From: Druceiella hillmani
Lineage: Eukaryota; Arthropoda; Insecta; Lepidoptera; Hepialidae
Length of the DNA: 64,000 nt
NCBI GenBank assembly: GCA_039881145.1
Contig: JAYKKI010000074.1
Coordinates: forward strand, 7,508,001-7,572,000
Direction: 5' to 3'
A model generated the notes under the pieces. The model saw only the letters and a program-made list of their open reading frames with translations, searched no databases and was not told the origin of the DNA. Below, one piece after another: positions 26,001 to 39,168 of this stretch. The translations under genes were made by a program, and so were the position numbers. Numbering within the stretch: the first letter of the stretch is position 1; every line of letters begins with the position of its first letter.

Positions 26001-29000
26001 TCCGCCTATGAGCACAACTACAAAAGAATGTAATCTAAGTTACCATGCATATAAACGTTCCATAATAACACGCACAATGTGTCAAATTGTCGATACTTCA
26101 GTACAACGCTGGGATATGAAAAATGGTAATCTTTAGGAGAATAAAGAATTAAAAATTCATTTTTATTAATCCCATTACATCCTTAGTTAACGCAATACTA
26201 AGCTAATTTCCGGAAACCGAGTCAAAAAAAATCGAAAAGGACACAGTATCAACAAATTTAAATGCAAAAAACTACGCACCCATTTTGCATTCTTTTAAAA
26301 AAGTTTCTCGAGGCAGGAACAAACGGGGTTAATTTCCTACGAATCTATTACTAATTGTAGTAGAAGATAATGCGAACAATATCGAATAGATGATGCTAGT
26401 TTCTTACGATTCAACTTATTTCTTCCGTGGGGAATCATAGAAGAATCAAAAATTAATTTTTTAATCTCATTACATCCTTAGCTAACGCAATGCTAAGCAA
26501 ATTTCCCGAAACTGAATCAAAAAAAGATAGGACATGATATATAAAATTTACTAAACTTATAATGTTATACTACATTCTAGGTGAAGATTTCAAACTTATT
26601 TTATTACAAATTGGCATATTTTTTAAGACGAAACGTAAGCGTTCCAAATGTAAGTTAAGTACATCGTAAACCCCGTCTAATGTCGGAACGACTTAATTCT
26701 GCATTAACAAATACCTATTAAAGCGTGTTGCATCGAAAAAACTTGAATGTCACAGTATTGCATTGATGTACCGATTAGCACTTACTCCCTCAAGAGGAGG
26801 ACGAGAAAAGAATCGTAATGGAGGGACAATAAACTTCTTATATTTCTACGTACAAGTTAAATAGAAGAAAATGAAATCTCAAACCTTGTCTTCAAATATA
26901 GACGATTTGCCGATCCTAACAATTCGACAAAAAAATCTACTGTCATGTCTATCTTTCGATTTCGGTAAAATATATTAAATTTTACGCATGCCCTTTCCTT
27001 TCCATGAAAAACAGTGAAAATGTTGCGTCAGGTAAACTTTTATTTACTAGCCTGTCAAATAGTGTCTGATAATACTCAGACCCTGAACTAATAAGAAACA
27101 TATCCTGTACACCTTAAACTTTTTATTTTTATTTGAATACCGTAACAATTATAAAAAAATATGTTATAATTATAATTGAGATACGGTAAAAATTAATAAA
27201 ACTTTAGAAAAATAGAGTTTTTTAATCAATTTCTATTCATTGAATATAAAATATTGTAGTTATTTTAGAATATTTACTGCTTTTTGTGATAATGTTACTT
27301 TATGACCTATATACATTTTCCAAATTTATTATTAATACTAGCATATATTAAATGTAAATTCGATACGTTTTTTATATCTAGAACTAACTACAGTCTGTGT
27401 TCTCTCCGTAAGGCTTCAACTTCAACTTGAAACACTAGTGAATTAACTAACTTTTCTTCCGTATAAGTGTCACTAAACATTTGCCAAGGATGTAGTGTAT
27501 TGAAAGGGTCTTCTCTTTATCTTTAGAGAGGCTTTCAATACAGGAAAGGTGTATTGAAAGCCTCTCTAAAGATTTTGAAAAACAGGAACGCGTAATTAAA
27601 GATATTGTCGAAAGAATATGAGATGGAGAAAATAATTGAGGTAGATAAAGAAGAAAAAGACAAACTCAAAAACGTCTATCATATATGACGTATCAAATTG
27701 TTATAAAAGTTATGTGCAAAGAAGGTAGAATGGTGGCGAAAAGACATTGTGTAGAAGATGAGACCTCACTTTCAATTCTTTCGACTGAAATTCTACACAA
27801 ATCGTTATAGTGCGCATTCGCTAGTGTCAAAAACGTAACCTCGCATATCTGGCAGGTAACACTTGAATTTGATTTTTTAGTAATTTGCATTCTTTTTGTT
27901 TCTATTTAAAGGTAATACTTTTAGTATTATTACTGATTTCTTCATCCTATCCGATTATTTTGTTTAGCTAAATTCTAGACAACAAATAGTCGATTCAAAT
28001 ATGTGGTAGTTTTGAGGGTCAGGAACTTACGAATGTTATTTGATTTATAAGTCTGGAATTTCTGATGGAAAAGAAATATTACTGCTAATAATAAAAGACA
28101 CATAAGAGTATTTAGTCTAAGGAAAACTAGATTCTTATATGCATTAATAAATAAGATATTCTATTTTAAAATTTTAAATTTATATATAAATGTTTCTGAA
28201 TGTACCTAGAGATTGCACCATTATATTGAATGTACATTCAATACAGATCTACAATTAAATAATAATACTAATATATTACAGAAACTGAATTTACATACGT
28301 CGCCAGCGGATTGCCTGGTATCAGCCTGTACAATGTCGTTACTCAAGAAACAACCAACTTTCTCAGTCAGGAAATAATTGTAAGTTAAATCTTATTTTTG
28401 ATAAAAGTATAGTAATTATACATGTAAAGGTAATATTAATAATTCAATAGATGCGTTTAACTGTTCGGATAGTAATAATTTATATGACCTGTATATTAAT
28501 AATACTTTATATAAGCTGTATATTAGTAATAGTTTATATGAACTGTATATTAGTAATAGTTTATATGAACTGTATAGTTCAAAACCCATCACGTCCATTC
28601 GACCAAATTTTTCAAAACCTAAGAAACTGTGACAGGCTTTAATTATTTTATTTCAATTTAGAGAATTTTAGAGTGATCAAAAGCAAACTGACTGCCATGA
28701 TTTTGCCCAGTAGGTGATTTCCTTAAAAAAACCGCTTGAAGTTAGAGACACTTGAGCATTGCGCACGACATTCTAAATTGAGTAGCAGTAAATATGTGTA
28801 AAAGTCAAATCCTGGTGGCGTTGATAGTTTTTTATTATTAAACGAAAAAATATTTTGATTAATATTGTCTTTCAAGAGCCAACGTACCCAAATCATTTCT
28901 GCAAAGTAATTCGTTCATTTTCCGCGTTCCCTTTTATATTCCCTTATCAACTATCTACTTTTTTATTCTTTAGGTATATTTTTGCAATCGTTAGTAACAT

Positions 29001-30444
29001 TTCTTCCAACTCGATTTATTGAAAATTCTTGTCTTAGCGATAAGTAAGCTACCCTTCCTTTTGTAAGAAAATCTTAAAATATTGTCAATTTCCCAATTAA
29101 CAGAAGTTCACGAAATTAGATATAAATAGTTAATACATAAAAAAATTTAAATAAAACTAATTCGGAATAAGTGGACTGTAGTGAAAAATTTGACTATTCG
29201 AGGTATTTTTCTATCTGTCTGTGTATGTCCATATTACCTACAATTAATAAATTGGTTTAGATTAAATTTTCAACATTATATTTCATACAACCTTGAAAAT
29301 AATATAGTGTTTAACGTTTTTGGAACGTTCACCTGCTCTTTTTATATCACTTGTGTATCACTTGTGTTATTTAAATATGTCTGAATGTTAAACAAGTAAA
29401 TATAGTTTGAAAATGTGATGGTTAAGAAATTAAAAAAAATCAAAAACAATCTGTTTAAAATATGTACATATGCTAAATCGTTGGATAGGGACCTAATACT
29501 ATAACTTTTGCTTTATAACTATATTATAAAACATATTTTTTTCAAAATTCGTTTCTTTAAAAGGAGAATAAAAAACATCTTTTTCTACTACCATGTAGCG
29601 ATTAGTAACACTACAATGTAACGATTAGTAACATGTACCTTAATACCATGACGTGCACCTCCCCAGACCGTAAAACAAGAACACAATACATAACTAAGAC
29701 TACACAGCTCAATAGACGTAGTTTGTGATACAGCATAACAATAAAAAGCAGTCTATATTTGCAATTGGCGCATACCATCGCCGACTTTTTTGTCTCTATA
29801 GAATCTTTGTATGAATCCTATACGAAGATACTATAAAGACAAAAAAAGTTGCTGTTGTTAGGCGCCGGTTGTAAATATAGATTTTGCTTACCGGAAATTT
29901 GTCTTTTTCTCTGGCCCATTTATCAAATCGACTACTTGTCAATCAATTATTTTCCCGACTTGATTATTACTTTACTATTGAGTTCAATATTCTAAACACT
30001 TAACCTAATCTACCTGACTTTTGTTCTGCGGTACAATGAATGTTGTAGTTGTCAGATATTGCCTTCATGGTTTCTTTAAGCACATTTTAATTATAATTAT
30101 TGATTTCTAACACTGTATGTATATTTATTCTTTTATATTTAATATATTAAAGCTATTTAATGGAATTTTTAATCATATGATGATATCATAATGAGTAACT
30201 TTTCTGAGTGTTTCTTAGCAACAGATATATTTTTTATTAATTAATTTTTTTTACAGCATCTCAACTATTTGATAGTTCTAAACCGACAACTTATTAATTA
30301 TATAATAATTTTAGTATCCTCAAGGGTATATACCCTTGAGTATAATTTTTAATAACATTATTATTTTTGCTTCGGGTTTTATTGTCATGGTTTAATTTCT
30401 CTATTTCCTTCGCACTTTTTAGGTGTATATTTACAGTAAGGAAA

Positions 30445-30498
<54 letters not shown>

Positions 30499-30519
30499 GT
30501 ATATATATATGTATATATT

Positions 30520-30553
<34 letters not shown>

Positions 30554-33500
30554 TAATTAACCACGTGTTTTTAGATATAAGGAATCCAGAAATTAAATTT
30601 ATGGTTAAAAGTCCATAATAGTATAGAACTCCAACGCACAATCGTTGGAGTTCTATACTATTATGGACTTTTAACCATAAATTTAATTTCTGGATCCCTT
30701 ATATCTCAAAACACGTGGTTAAATATATGAAATTGTGGGTAAAAGAACTTATTTAATCATCATGATATTTTTGTATAACAGCCCATAGCGAAGCTTCTTC
30801 CACTTAAGTTTCTGCCAGGATGACTTATCTTTATATTTGATCTCCAGTTTTATTTCATCGATGATACAAAAATCAGATGCCACTGGGTCAATCCAGCGCT
30901 GTCTGGATCTAGATCGGCTTCCATAAGCACTTGATTAACAGCGTCTTTATCCTTCTTTCCTACCGTCCAGTTCATTCTGCTAATTTGTTTTATGAAATAT
31001 GTTAGATTTAGTATGAATAAGTAGGCACCTACCAACGCCGACTTTTTTTTGTCTTTATAGGATCTTTGTAGGATAGAAGATCCTATAAAGACAAAAATTT
31101 CTATTATAGATAATTTCCTTTCCAGTATAGATCATTTTCTTTTTTCCACCAAATATACTTTCGATAATTTTTCCGATAATTATAACTTACTTCCGATAAT
31201 TTTTTTCTCGAAAATTCTTTTCATAATTTTTTCGAATTATTTTTTTCATTTTTATTAACGTCCAAATCTCCGACCTAGAAAAAGGATTGAAAAATATTTC
31301 ATATGTTAAAATTCTCTGAATTTTATAAAATTTTCGACGGAAAAATAAAATTAAATTAAATTGTTTTGTTTATAAGGGTTTGAATATTATTATATTTTCG
31401 ATGGAAAAATAAACCTAATTTAATTGGTATATTTTGAGAAAACTTTGAATTCGTACCGTTAAATGCAGCCAATAGCCTTCTGAGGTTACTTCTAAATAAC
31501 AACGCATTCTTCTTAATTACCCGACATTATCCAGGCAAAACCTAAATTGTTTCAATGGATATAATCGATTAAAACAAATGGTATTGAGCCCAAGTAACAT
31601 ACTTAACTACGTTATTGGTAATATTTACAACTTAGGTATCATTTATCGCTTTTGGCCGATAATGTAATAATAAAAGGAACGTTTCATTGCCGAATCGTAT
31701 TTCATTCTACTTTTATAGTCTTGGATATCATTTTATGGTCGTAAATCCCCGTTCACGTTTCCAAACATCATACGAATCTTTACGCCTTTTACGAATGACA
31801 TTTAATTACGAATGTCGCCACTATGGCGATAGCGCGCTGTAAATTTTATATATTTAAACTAAAAAAATGCTTCTTTCTGATTAATTCAAATTTCACGCTA
31901 AAAAATTTAAATACTTGATATGTACATATTTTTTTAAATAGGTGTCCATTAATTTTGAATAATTGTAGAATTCTGTAGATAAGTTAGATACTCCTGAAAT
32001 CTGCCGTCGTACTTAGAAATAAATTACTCCCATCATAATGATTCGATTCTTACCTAACTAGGATAGAGCAAAACAGCCGAAATTAAGATAACAGCCAGGA
32101 CTCCAGATGGCGGAGAATTAAATTCTATTTTTTTAGAGATCTAGACGGAAACGACAGCATCGTCCTTTTAATAACAAAAATACTACGAGTAATTTAATAA
32201 CAAAAATACTACGAGTAATTTAATAAGAAAAAATACTACGAGTAATTTAATAACAAAAATATAAGGCGGATTATCACCTTAATGCCCCAATTTCTCACCT
32301 GTATCCGTATAAAATATAATGATCATTAATTATTGCTAATTGATTTAGATTTTTTAAATTTCAGACTACATTGGGAACATCCAGTCCTACTCTGTCACCA
32401 GATACCCTGTATTACTTAGCTGCTACACAATCCCGACAAGTAAGTATGACCTATATTATAATTAATGGCCAACACATTTAATCAGAGTTAATTAAAACAG
32501 CAAGTGTTTTTTGTATTGACACTATGCTACAGTGGTATTATCAAATTTTCGGACTCTGTAATAAAACACCACTTATAGTTATTAACAGCGACGAATAACT
32601 AACATGGATATAATGTGGCGCAACGTAATTATTAACGCATATTTGCATAAAAAAAAATAAAAATAAAATAAAATTTGGATTTGGAAGGTGACACTGAATT
32701 GATCTAAAATTTGTTTGCGTTACCGACATTCAGAACAATATATTTTATATTATATTTATGAAATTTTATTTTTACTGCCAATGCTGATATGTTGAAAACA
32801 AAAAAAAATATTTTCTTTTTTTGCATTATCAATTTAAATAAATCATTATCAGTGCTTACAATTATCAGGCGGGATATGGCATTGAGGAAGGAAGTTATGA
32901 TATTGAGATAGTAAATACTTTAATTAATATTGATCGTTAATAATATTAGTTTTGAGCGAAATAAATAATGACAATGTAATCGATTAAGAAAAGAAAATCG
33001 ATATCAATAACTTTTAGTCTTACCGGAGAATTTTCCTCATTTTAAAATTTAATAGTCGAACATTCATTTCTTAAAGAAAAAACCACCAAATATCTATCAT
33101 CTTCTCTGCTATTTGAATTTGTTAATACGTAAATTATGTGTGACTTTAATAATGACCCTGTTTTGGTCATTATTGTTTTATTGTTTTATTAATCCCATTG
33201 ATGTCAGTACTTTTCCATTTTATTAGTTAAATCCAATTTTACTTAAACCTTTTGTTGTCCTCATAACCCCTTTAAAACCAATGGATAGAAGTAAATGATA
33301 TTTTTACCCGACTTCAGAAAAAGGATTTTCGAGGTCTCTTTACATATCTATTATCACCTTTCTATGTTTTATGATTATCTTGAGAAATATTGAGTCAGTT
33401 TTGAATGAATTTTAAAAAACTCAGGTAGGTTCAAATATATCCAATAACATGAATGAAAACTGAAAAGCAATTTTCACAAAAAAATATGATATCAATCTCC

Positions 33501-36027
33501 AAATCAGTATCTATCAGTTTTTTAAACGTCAATATTAAATCAAAAGTTATGTTTCAGTGTACCGTAGAAACCTCGGTAAATCAGACCGCGGTAATCTCAC
33601 TCTGGTATTCATCTGTCTGCACGATTTCCTGTACATGCACAGCTTTCTAGAACCGAACCATTGAACCTACAAATTCGGTAACATGGTTGTAGTGTATATT
33701 GTCCTGGAGATGTAAATAATTTTCGTTTCTAAACTCGAAAATGGAGAGTTAACGTGTCATAAAAAACATTTACCCCGTCCAGTAAAACCTCATAACTTTT
33801 AAAAATTAAATCCATAAATGAGATATTAATGTAATAGATTTTTAATGAAAAAAGACGATAACCTGCAAAAAATACTCCCATCTCCTTAACTCAGAAAGTA
33901 ATAATTGAAGACTGTGATAGACATTTTGATTTGCATTCAAAATTTAAAAAGATAGTTTGTAATCTTATAAATTGTACTAATTTATTTGTTATTACTTTTT
34001 TAATTATATAAATCTAAATTACAAGTAGATATCTAAAATGTTAATGATAACGAAATATAATGTTAACTACTGATTGCTTCATAATAAAATATTTAAAAGA
34101 ATTTGATACTCCATTTTCCGGTACAGATCCCTTGTAGCCCGAAGCCCGACTCCCCTTAACTGTTTTTTTTCTATTAGCTTCCTATTTCTACCGCTTCCAT
34201 ACAACCTTCATTAGGGTAGATCTAAAAAATTACGGCACTAGGTGGTCTTCGAATGTAAGAGGACCTCAATAGAGGGGTTGCTTTTTCACCGTCCGTTTTA
34301 ATTGATCGAGGGTGTTCGGACAAAAATAAATTTCTGAGTTTGTCCCTCTATCCCATTCAATATAAATCGTGAAACGTATAGGAAAAGTGTAGTATAATTA
34401 TTTTTTCCCAATTCAACGTCATTCAATTTGTAAGATCGCGATCATATTGCAGCAAATAATCGTATCTCCGTTTATATTGTGAAACTCTCACGGAATCTCT
34501 AGTTTAGGAGACTGACGGTTACCAGCAAGTCGACTTTCTTTTCGAAGAAACGATTAGACATCTCTTACTCGCTTTTATGAATAATATCTTTTACTTTTCT
34601 TCTGATCTCGCTATGCACACTGATGTCAAAAGTCACTAATGCATAAGTTCAAAAACAATCAAAGTGTGATAATGAAAGGGCAAAACTGTGTATTTACAAT
34701 TAAATTTTCTGTGAAAAAGAATTGATTACAATTATTCACATAATATCTTTCACATAATAAGAATTTACACAACATTGTTTCATTACCTTTATGTTAGAAT
34801 CCGAGTATAAAACTAAATTCTGTAAACGTTTGTCAATCTCGTAAGAATTTAAAAAAATCTTATTTATTGTCTTAGAACACAAAGATTAGTTATCATAATG
34901 TGATGAAAAATGAGTATACCATAAACGTATAAATACTCGACGATAGCAGAAAATTCAACATTGTAAAAAAAGTAAAATTATGAAAAATTTAAACACTAAT
35001 GCACTTATTGTTTCGTATAATCGACAGGTATACCGTCATAGCTCTACTGCCGTATATCAGTTGTATAACAGGGATTCAGGGTAAGTAATCATTTTGAAAT
35101 TTAATGGAAATTACTACTCTTCCACTGAGGCTTCCAATTGCAATCATATTTATTGCTAGCTACTTGTAACCCGACTATTCTCCTAAAATCTGTTGGGATA
35201 TGTAACATAATTATGAACGTTTGTATGAAAAAGTATTTAAAGTCAATTTAATTATGTTCAAGGTTAACGATCTACTAACGTATTTGCATACCGATTTATT
35301 ATTTTCATTATCAATATTACATTTAGTAACTTAAATTACATATATTACGGAGCTACATATCGATCGATTGTCCGCCGTATCTCACATCACGCACCTCGCC
35401 AGAGGGTGCATGCGAAGACGCGTTTTGATCAAGATAATTATTGTATATAATAATAATATCCACAATTAAATGAAACTACGTGATGTAGTATTGTTTCTAC
35501 TTTCTTTCATTTCTTTACCACGACCTAGGTTTCGCTAATAGCCCACCTGAAGATGTTGTAATACAACGAAATCTAGGTCGTGGTAAAGAAGTTAAAGAAA
35601 ATAGAAATAGTACTACATCACGTAGTTTAATTTAATTGTGAACAATGAATTTCTACAAAATTAACGCCAAATATATTCAATAATAATATTGTTAATAATA
35701 TGTGATAATAAAAAACATATTTTAATATTTAGATTACTTGAATATATGCAATGAACTTGTACAAAATTTTTATTATAAAACTTTCTTTATACAACTGCTT
35801 TCTTCTATATTATATTCTTGTCTCTTTTTTAGTTTGGGCAAAACAAGTGATTAAAAGTAGTCACGATAGTCTACGTCCTACAAACATCTATTTCGTAAGA
35901 GACTTATAACATAGATAAAATATGAGAATTTTGATAAAATCCTAGATAACATGAGATATATGTTATCTAGGATTTTATGAAAATACTCATATATTTTATC
36001 TTTCTGTTTGGTTTCGTTTGATATACC

Positions 36028-36102
<75 letters not shown>

Positions 36103-39100
36103 CTCCACTTCTAATACTCTAAAATATAACAACTCTAAATGTCAAAAATAATCTCAAAAAACACGTAATCATTTCTCCGTTTAATCTGTGTAAGATTTTG
36201 GTTATTTGGCTGGACTCTAGAATGTAAGACGAAAATAATATATTTATCACAGAAAAAAATTAATTTTCCAATTAACATTTTTCTTATTTTCAACATTTTC
36301 TCAATCACTATTATATTTGAACGTTCATTATTACCAATAGTACAAATTATTACTTATTTATTAAAGAACAAATTTTATTTTTATTTTATTTAAATATTAC
36401 TACAGCTTCTGTAAATTCCTGAATATAAAATAAATCGATTATAATCAATATTTGTTTATACCTCACCCCATTCTCAAGACACTCTATTCCAATATTAGTG
36501 CAAGGATTAAAATCATGCACTATATCGCAAACCAATCGCCGTGTGGCACCCTTAAAATGATACAAAGCGCGACGTGGCGAACCCAACGATATTTCACAGA
36601 TTATTTTATTTAAATATTACTGCCAGCGTTCATACAATCAGTGGCTTTCTTCAATTGACAGCACTACACCGTGTTGTTAAATCGATATAACCAGCCAGCT
36701 TTTGTGGATTCTTGAATATAAAAATAAATCGATTATAATCAATATTTGTTTATACCTCACCCCATTCTCAAGACACTCTATTTCAATATTAGTGCAAGGA
36801 TTAAAATCATGCACTATATCGCAAACCGGTCGCCGTGCGGCACCCTTGAAACGATACGAAGCGCGACGTGGCGAACCGGACAATATTTCACGGAAATAAA
36901 TATCGATTATACTGACATTGCATTGTTTCTCTTAAGTTTTTTTATATAATGATTTTCACAATTAAATGAAACTACGTAATGTAGTATTTAATATTTCTAC
37001 TTTCTTTAAATTCTTTAGCACGACCTAGGTTTCGTTGTATTACTACATCTTCAGGTGGGCTATTAGCAAACATAGCTAACAGCCCATCTGAAGATGTTGT
37101 AATACAACGAAATTTAGATCGTGGTAAAGAACAAACAATGAATTTCTACAAAATTAATGCAAAATATATTCAATGATAATTTTATTAATGATACTAAAAC
37201 GTTTAAATGCAATTATAACAAAAAAATTGTTTTACTGAAAAAACAAATTATTTCTCCGTAATAAAGAAATAAACAAACTATTTCTCCGTAATTATTGTCG
37301 TCTTGTATTTTAGAGAACTGACAAAATTCCTGCCATATCAATTAACCAATACCCTGTGTTGAGGTGTGCATGACGCAGATGAGACTAAAATAAAATGTGT
37401 TTTTTACTCAAATTTTAGAGAATTTACATCGGTATTCAATGGCGAACGCCTGCAGGTGTGTGTTTTTGATGGCGTCGGTCATGGAGTAGCCTTTGTTCAC
37501 GATAACGACGTTTATTACCAGCCCAACGGTGAGACGCCCCCTACACGCCTCACTTTCGATGGGCGTCCAACAATTATATACAACGGCGTTCCGGATTGGG
37601 TCTATGAGGGTGAGTGCATCTCTCCAGAAGTCACAGTCAAGTTTTTGTGTATTTCACGCTTGAAAAGTAGATTGTGGAATTTTCTTTTTTCGGCCACGCG
37701 CTGAAGTTGAAGAGCCTTCATTAAACTAACATCCCTGCCTTTATATTGCTAGATTTTCTAATTATACAGGTGTCCCGTAAGGAGTGGACCAACGAAATGT
37801 CGGTGATGGAGGCGTTATTATACATACAAAACAGTAAATTATTCAGGTCTATTATTCAGGTCTATTATTAGTATTATTCAGGTCTAATAGTTTCAGAGAT
37901 ATGATTTTTAAAATTTTTATTACTGCCCATGAAAACAAAATTTATTAGGTGTTATTACTATTTCTGCTTTTTTATTGTCCAAGATCTTTAAGAGAACATT
38001 CGTCTTCCTAATTAAAATGTTATTCATTCGTTATTATTGGCAACATAAAAATTAAACGCTGAAACATGTACAATTTTTAATTACAAAACATGAAAGTGAT
38101 TTTTGAACGATGCTGGTTGAAAAAAAATGTACGGCAACCTTGTGGAACTTTATTGCAAAAATATTTACAATTCACACAGATTCCTAAAAGGTATAATTTT
38201 CTAGTACTAAGTCATTTCATAACGTGTCGTTTATTCCTAATCCCATACCATTGATCACTTTTTCGGTCATGGTAAAATAAAGCAAGTGTAGTATTTATAA
38301 TCATACCGCATTTATTGTTTCTTACATTAAATGCTCAAAATGCCTTTCCCTAGCTCTTATGCATAACCACCATATTCTACAAAATTTCTTCTTAAACTTC
38401 GTAAGGTCCTTTCGTTGTTTTTTACCACTATCGTTAATAGTCGCATAGACCGTCTCCTTGAAATATTCCCATAGAAATTAGTACAAAGGATTAAGGTCTG
38501 ACGAACGTGGTGTACCGCCACGTTTTATACATTGATTTGGGTAAATTGCATTTAAGTATTCAATTACTTGTCGCGAAAAATGGGTCGATGCACTATCATG
38601 CTGTAGCCACATCCTGTCGGGTACAGCTTGTGGTATTTTATTCAACAGATTTCCAAGTTCGTCTCTTAAAAACAATAAATAACGAACTCCATTAAGCCTC
38701 GGTGGGAGTTCAAATGGATCGATAATTTTGCCATCCAGGATTCCAGCCTACAAATTGACTCCGAATTGATATTGAAACCTACCCTGCCTTACTATGTGGG
38801 GAATCACGACGGCCCATTGGTATAAATTATGCGTATTAATTTCCCCCATTCTTTTAAAATATGATTCATCGCTCCATAAGATCGAATTTAAAAAAGCGGA
38901 TCTTGCCTGCATCTACGCAGCATCTCCCGACAGAAATCTATTCGTCCTTGATAGTCATGTAGCAGTGCTTGCACATGTGGTACATGGTACGGGTACAAAG
39001 GATTTCTTCTTAAAATGCGGTGTACTGTACTTCTTGCGCCACCAGTACGTCGAGAAATCCGCCGAACACTAGTAGAAGGAGCTTCTTCCACTTCGGCCAG

Positions 39101-39105
39101 CACTT

Positions 39106-39168
<63 letters not shown>

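Larger units (their letters stand above)
22217..26010 (-). mobile_element. Decayed hAT transposon with 8-bp target duplication
   Basis: AGCACAAC occurs directly at 22209-22216 and at 26011-26018 and looks like the 8-bp hAT target site duplication. The inner ends are imperfect terminal repeats: CAAGATAGGATACAG then a G-run on the left, and on the right the reverse complement of CATAGGCGGATTCGAG followed by a G-run and GGGGCACG-type text. The interior carries a minus-strand transposase similar to ZMYM1/ZMYM6-type (TTF zinc finger, DUF4371) hAT proteins, broken by several frameshifts. The length is 3794 bp, and it sits inside intron 2 of the DPP4-like gene. Confidence 0.75.
28581..32364 (+). other. 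DPP4-like intron 3
   Basis: No exon recognised. The intron holds an inverted-repeat element at 29752-29881, a related short one at 31046-31097, a long (TA)n tract at 30447-30556 abutting an 80-bp-arm palindrome (30557-30722), and a 27-bp tandem repeat at 32168-32261. Confidence 0.6.
36957..37175. mobile_element. Hammerhead-bearing inverted-repeat element, copy B
   Basis: Both arms are present (CACAATTAAATGAAACTACG to GGTGGGCTATTAGC, then AGCCCATCTGAAG back out to ATCGTGGTAAAGAAC). The right arm is shortened and then jumps to the same outer tail as copy A (AACAATGAATTTCTACAAAA). It lies 1.3 kb from copy A in the same intron. Confidence 0.85.
35081..37418 (+). other. DPP4-like intron 5
   Basis: The intron is packed with repeats (copies A and B of the hammerhead element, an inverted repeat, a TA tract and a direct duplication). 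No further exon is recognised. A decoy acceptor at 37313-37314 precedes a short exon-like stretch that would break the frame. Confidence 0.6.

Noticed and set aside
37315..37360. Exon-like stretch with acceptor TTTTAG and donor GTGTGC just before DPP4-like exon 6
   Set aside because: Exon 5 joins exon 6 directly in phase and the resulting spacing matches vertebrate DPP4. Including this piece in the phase set by exon 5 runs into a stop codon (TGA at its end).
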